Source: Clostridiales bacterium
Lineage (GTDB): Bacteria; Bacillota; Clostridia; Oscillospirales; UBA644
Length of the DNA: 34,757 nt
Direction: 5' to 3'
Assembly (NCBI GenBank): GCA_016281915.1
Contig: JAEEJO010000023.1
Location: forward strand, 1-34,757
The notes under the pieces were generated by a model. It saw nothing but the letters and a program-made list of their open reading frames with translations, had not been told where the DNA came from and searched no databases. Positions 33,188-34,757 of the stretch are shown one piece after another. The position numbers and the translations under genes are program-made. Within the stretch, counting starts at the first letter, position 1, and each line of letters starts with the position of its first letter.

Positions 33188-33928
33188 ATGATGAACGAAA
33201 GGTTCAGAGCCGCCCTTCGGGAAGTTATAGAAAGCGGAAAGACATCAAACGGGATCGGCACGTATTCGGAAAGCACTCTTCACGCGGTCCTTAAAAACTA
33301 TTATGAGCCGGACACCGAACGTCATGAACTGAGAGTCGGCAGATACGTCGCCGATATCGTCGGTGAAGAAGGAATAGTTGAAATACAGACTCAGCAGCTT
33401 TTTCGCATCAAAGAAAAAATACGCGAATTTCTTCCCGTCGCGCCGGTCACAGTGGTCTGCCCCGTCATAAAGGAACGTGTCGTTGTCTGGAGAAACGCGG
33501 AAACAGGCGAAATAACAGGGACGAGAAAATCTCCAAAACACGAAAGTATTTATTCCGCTATGGTCGAGCTATATTCTCTTCGCGGGTATATCCGTGAACC
33601 GGGTTTCAGTTTTGCAGTTCCTGTCATTGCCGCGGAGGACATAAAAGATTTCAAACTGAATAAATACGGCAAAAAATCGGAAACGAGACGCCTTGACCGT
33701 ATCCCGACCGATCTGCTTTATGAAGAAACTTTTTCATGCCCTTCAGATTACTCTAAAATCGTTCCCGAGGGACTGCCTGATATTTTTACTTCGGAAGACT
33801 TTTCGAAATGCGCGCATATCTCTCGATCTGATGCAAGAACGGTCCTGAGCCTTCTTTGCGAAACAGAAACGGTTTCAAGAATATGTCGGGAAAAGAAGGG
33901 GTGGAAATATACATTAAAACAATGTTGA
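33188..33928 (+). CDS. Conserved unnamed protein with PD-(D/E)XK-like motif and C-terminal winged-helix-like region
   Basis: The 246-aa protein belongs to a family I recall as conserved but unnamed in Clostridia. The N-terminal half has the layout of a PD-(D/E)XK nuclease: an early helix with Glu28 (YSESTLHAVLKNYY), then a strand HELRVGRYVADIVG with Asp56, and IVEIQT with Glu65 and Gln67 in place of the usual Lys (Gln at this position is known in some PD-(D/E)XK families such as CoiA). The middle holds ESIYSAMVELYSLRGYIREP and KSETRRLDRIPTDLLYE. The end (FTSEDFSKCAHISRSDARTV, then VSRICREKKGWKYTL) resembles a winged helix. AGAGGA lies 10 bp before ATG 33188; a further ATG at 33143 lacks a site and overlaps the opposing promoter. 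Confidence 0.65.
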   Translation: MMNERFRAALREVIESGKTSNGIGTYSESTLHAVLKNYYEPDTERHELRVGRYVADIVGEEGIVEIQTQQLFRIKEKIREFLPVAPVTVVCPVIKERVVVWRNAETGEITGTRKSPKHESIYSAMVELYSLRGYIREPGFSFAVPVIAAEDIKDFKLNKYGKKSETRRLDRIPTDLLYEETFSCPSDYSKIVPEGLPDIFTSEDFSKCAHISRSDARTVLSLLCETETVSRICREKKGWKYTLKQC

Positions 33929-33945
33929 AAAGTAAAAAGAAAATA

Positions 33946-33974
33946 TTGAATTAGGCTTCCGTTTATGGTATAAT
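33946..33974 (+). promoter_or_regulatory. Promoter of the HD-domain gene
   Basis: TTGAAT (33946-33951), 17 bp, TATAAT (33969-33974), with GGGAG at 33992-33996 upstream of the ATG at 34006. Confidence 0.75.
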
Positions 33975-34005
33975 ATGAGAAAACTGTAAACGGGAGCCGA
34001 TAATT

Positions 34006-34593
34006 ATGGAAGATAACCTCGAAAAGATATTCATATTTATAGTTGAGATAGACAAACTCAAAACCGTATACCGGCAGACATACATACTCGGTGAGGACAG
34101 ACCTGAAAATGACGCGGAGCATTCGTGGCATATGGCGATGATGGTTCCTCTTCTCAGCAGATACTCAAATGAACCGATAGACGAAGGCAAAACCATAAAG
34201 CTTTGTCTTGCCCATGATCTTGTTGAGATATATGCGGGCGATACATACTGCTACGATCCGAAAGCAGGTGAGGACAAAGCTGAAAGAGAAAACGCGGCAG
34301 CCAAAAAACTGTTCTCTCAGCTCGATGAGCCTCTCAGAAGTGAAATATCCTCTTTATGGACTGAATTTGAGGACGGAAAGACTCCGGAAGCAAAATTCGC
34401 CGCTGCAATGGACAGACTACAGCCGCTTCTTCTTAATCTGGAACGCAACGGCAGAAGCTGGATACAGCACGGGGTATGTTTTTCTCAGGCGGAAAAAAGA
34501 GTGTCAAGAATAAAAGACGGATCTGAAGAGATTTTCAGATCGATCTATAAGAAGCTTGAAGATGCACGTGATCACGGCTGGTTTAAGGTCTGA
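34006..34593 (+). CDS. HD-domain phosphohydrolase (YfbR/HDDC2-like)
   Basis: The 195-aa protein carries the HD metal-binding motifs: NDAEHSWHMAMM (His39), LCLAHDLVEIYAGDT (His70-Asp71, Glu74, Asp79) and AAMDRLQPLLLN (Asp136). The E-H-S-W-H and HDLVEIYAGD pattern matches the YfbR/HDDC2 group, 5'-deoxynucleotidases that hydrolyse dNMPs. That activity would fit nucleotide salvage beside deoD ~3.4 kb away, but the specificity is inferred. It has its own promoter. Two small shadow frames overlap it. Confidence 0.87.
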   Translation: MEDNLEKIFIFIVEIDKLKTVYRQTYILGEDRPENDAEHSWHMAMMVPLLSRYSNEPIDEGKTIKLCLAHDLVEIYAGDTYCYDPKAGEDKAERENAAAKKLFSQLDEPLRSEISSLWTEFEDGKTPEAKFAAAMDRLQPLLLNLERNGRSWIQHGVCFSQAEKRVSRIKDGSEEIFRSIYKKLEDARDHGWFKV

Positions 34594-34636
34594 TCAAAAA
34601 TAAATAAAAAAAATAAAAAAAATCCTCAAAACCCTC

Positions 34637-34751
34637 TTGACAAAGGGGAGGAGGTGTGATATAATAGACAAGCTCCCGAAAAAAAAGGCAGCGAGAGAAG
34701 AGATCCGCAGGGATCCGGTTCACAGAAAGTTCACAAAAAAAGGTATTGACA
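34637..34751 (+). promoter_or_regulatory. Strong promoter plus a second -35 box running out of the window
   Basis: TTGACA (34637-34642), 17 bp, TATAAT (34660-34665) lie after an A-rich tract (34596-34621) that resembles an UP element. A second TTGACA sits at 34746-34751, about 109 bp further; its -10 would fall outside the window. No coding frame follows the first promoter. Tandem strong promoters with an A-rich upstream tract are typical of rRNA or tRNA operons, but the transcribed gene is not visible. Confidence 0.6.
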
Positions 34752-34757
34752 AAGTGA

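Noticed and set aside
1..34757. CRISPR array, tRNA, rRNA or complete insertion sequence
   Set aside because: No regularly spaced repeats, cloverleaf-like sequences, rRNA signatures or transposase with terminal inverted repeats were found on reading the window.

Overview
The window looks like a chromosome segment from an uncultured or poorly characterised anaerobic member of the Bacillota (Clostridia, gut or rumen type). Reasons: strong AGGAGG-type ribosome binding sites, near-consensus TTGACA / 17 bp / TATAAT promoters, and family types typical of Clostridia (DUF6442-XRE, DUF1836, DUF134-NifX, bacterial V-type ATPase, AI-2E exporters). This assignment comes from gene content only.

Region 1 (1-6.3 kb) is a graveyard of accessory DNA. 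From left to right it holds the tail of a probable integrase, the C-terminal half of a mobile-element AAA_25/RepA ATPase, a frameshifted alpha/beta hydrolase (minus), an N-domain piece of a serine recombinase, an intact XRE regulator with its operator but only the first ~26 codons of a HipA-like partner, a truncated lipoprotein, the front half of a heavy-metal P-type ATPase (minus) with a divergent TetR regulator, a compact minus-strand cassette (DUF6442 - XRE - unknown 214 aa protein) with a repeated TTCCAA operator, and a decayed toprim/primase-like N-terminus. Gene fragments meet at abrupt junctions with no intergenic space.

Region 2 (6.3-15.2 kb) is intact. It has a DUF134-NifX fusion with a His/Cys-rich tail, an intracellular GH43 with discoidin and Fn3-like domains, a DUF1836 regulator followed by a flotillin, a calcineurin-like phosphoesterase with a TTG start, and a convergent GH38 alpha-mannosidase. 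Clear hairpins separate most units.

Region 3 (15.2-27.2 kb) is one apparent 12-gene transcription unit: nine V-type ATPase genes in the Enterococcus ntp order F-I-K-E-C-G-A-B-D, then lipoate-protein ligase, a PHP phosphoesterase and a second GH43. Genes overlap or lie a few bases apart, and a hairpin terminator follows the last one. The rotor subunit K keeps every side chain known to bind Na+ in Enterococcus hirae NtpK, so a sodium-coupled enzyme is likely.

Region 4 (27.2-34.8 kb) holds a large secreted/membrane-anchored transglutaminase-like protein with a long acidic tail, overlapped by purine nucleoside phosphorylase deoD; a minus-strand pair of AI-2E family permeases; a conserved unnamed protein with a PD-(D/E)XK-like signature; an HD-domain phosphohydrolase; and, at the right edge, a consensus promoter followed by a second TTGACA box, suggesting a strongly expressed gene or RNA operon just outside the window.

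The most interesting items are the 12-gene operon with its Na+ signature, the DUF6442-XRE-unknown cassette, the DUF134-NifX fusion with an internal ribosome binding site and palindromic operator, the acidic-tailed transglutaminase protein, and the PD-(D/E)XK-like family. No CRISPR array, tRNA or rRNA gene was seen.
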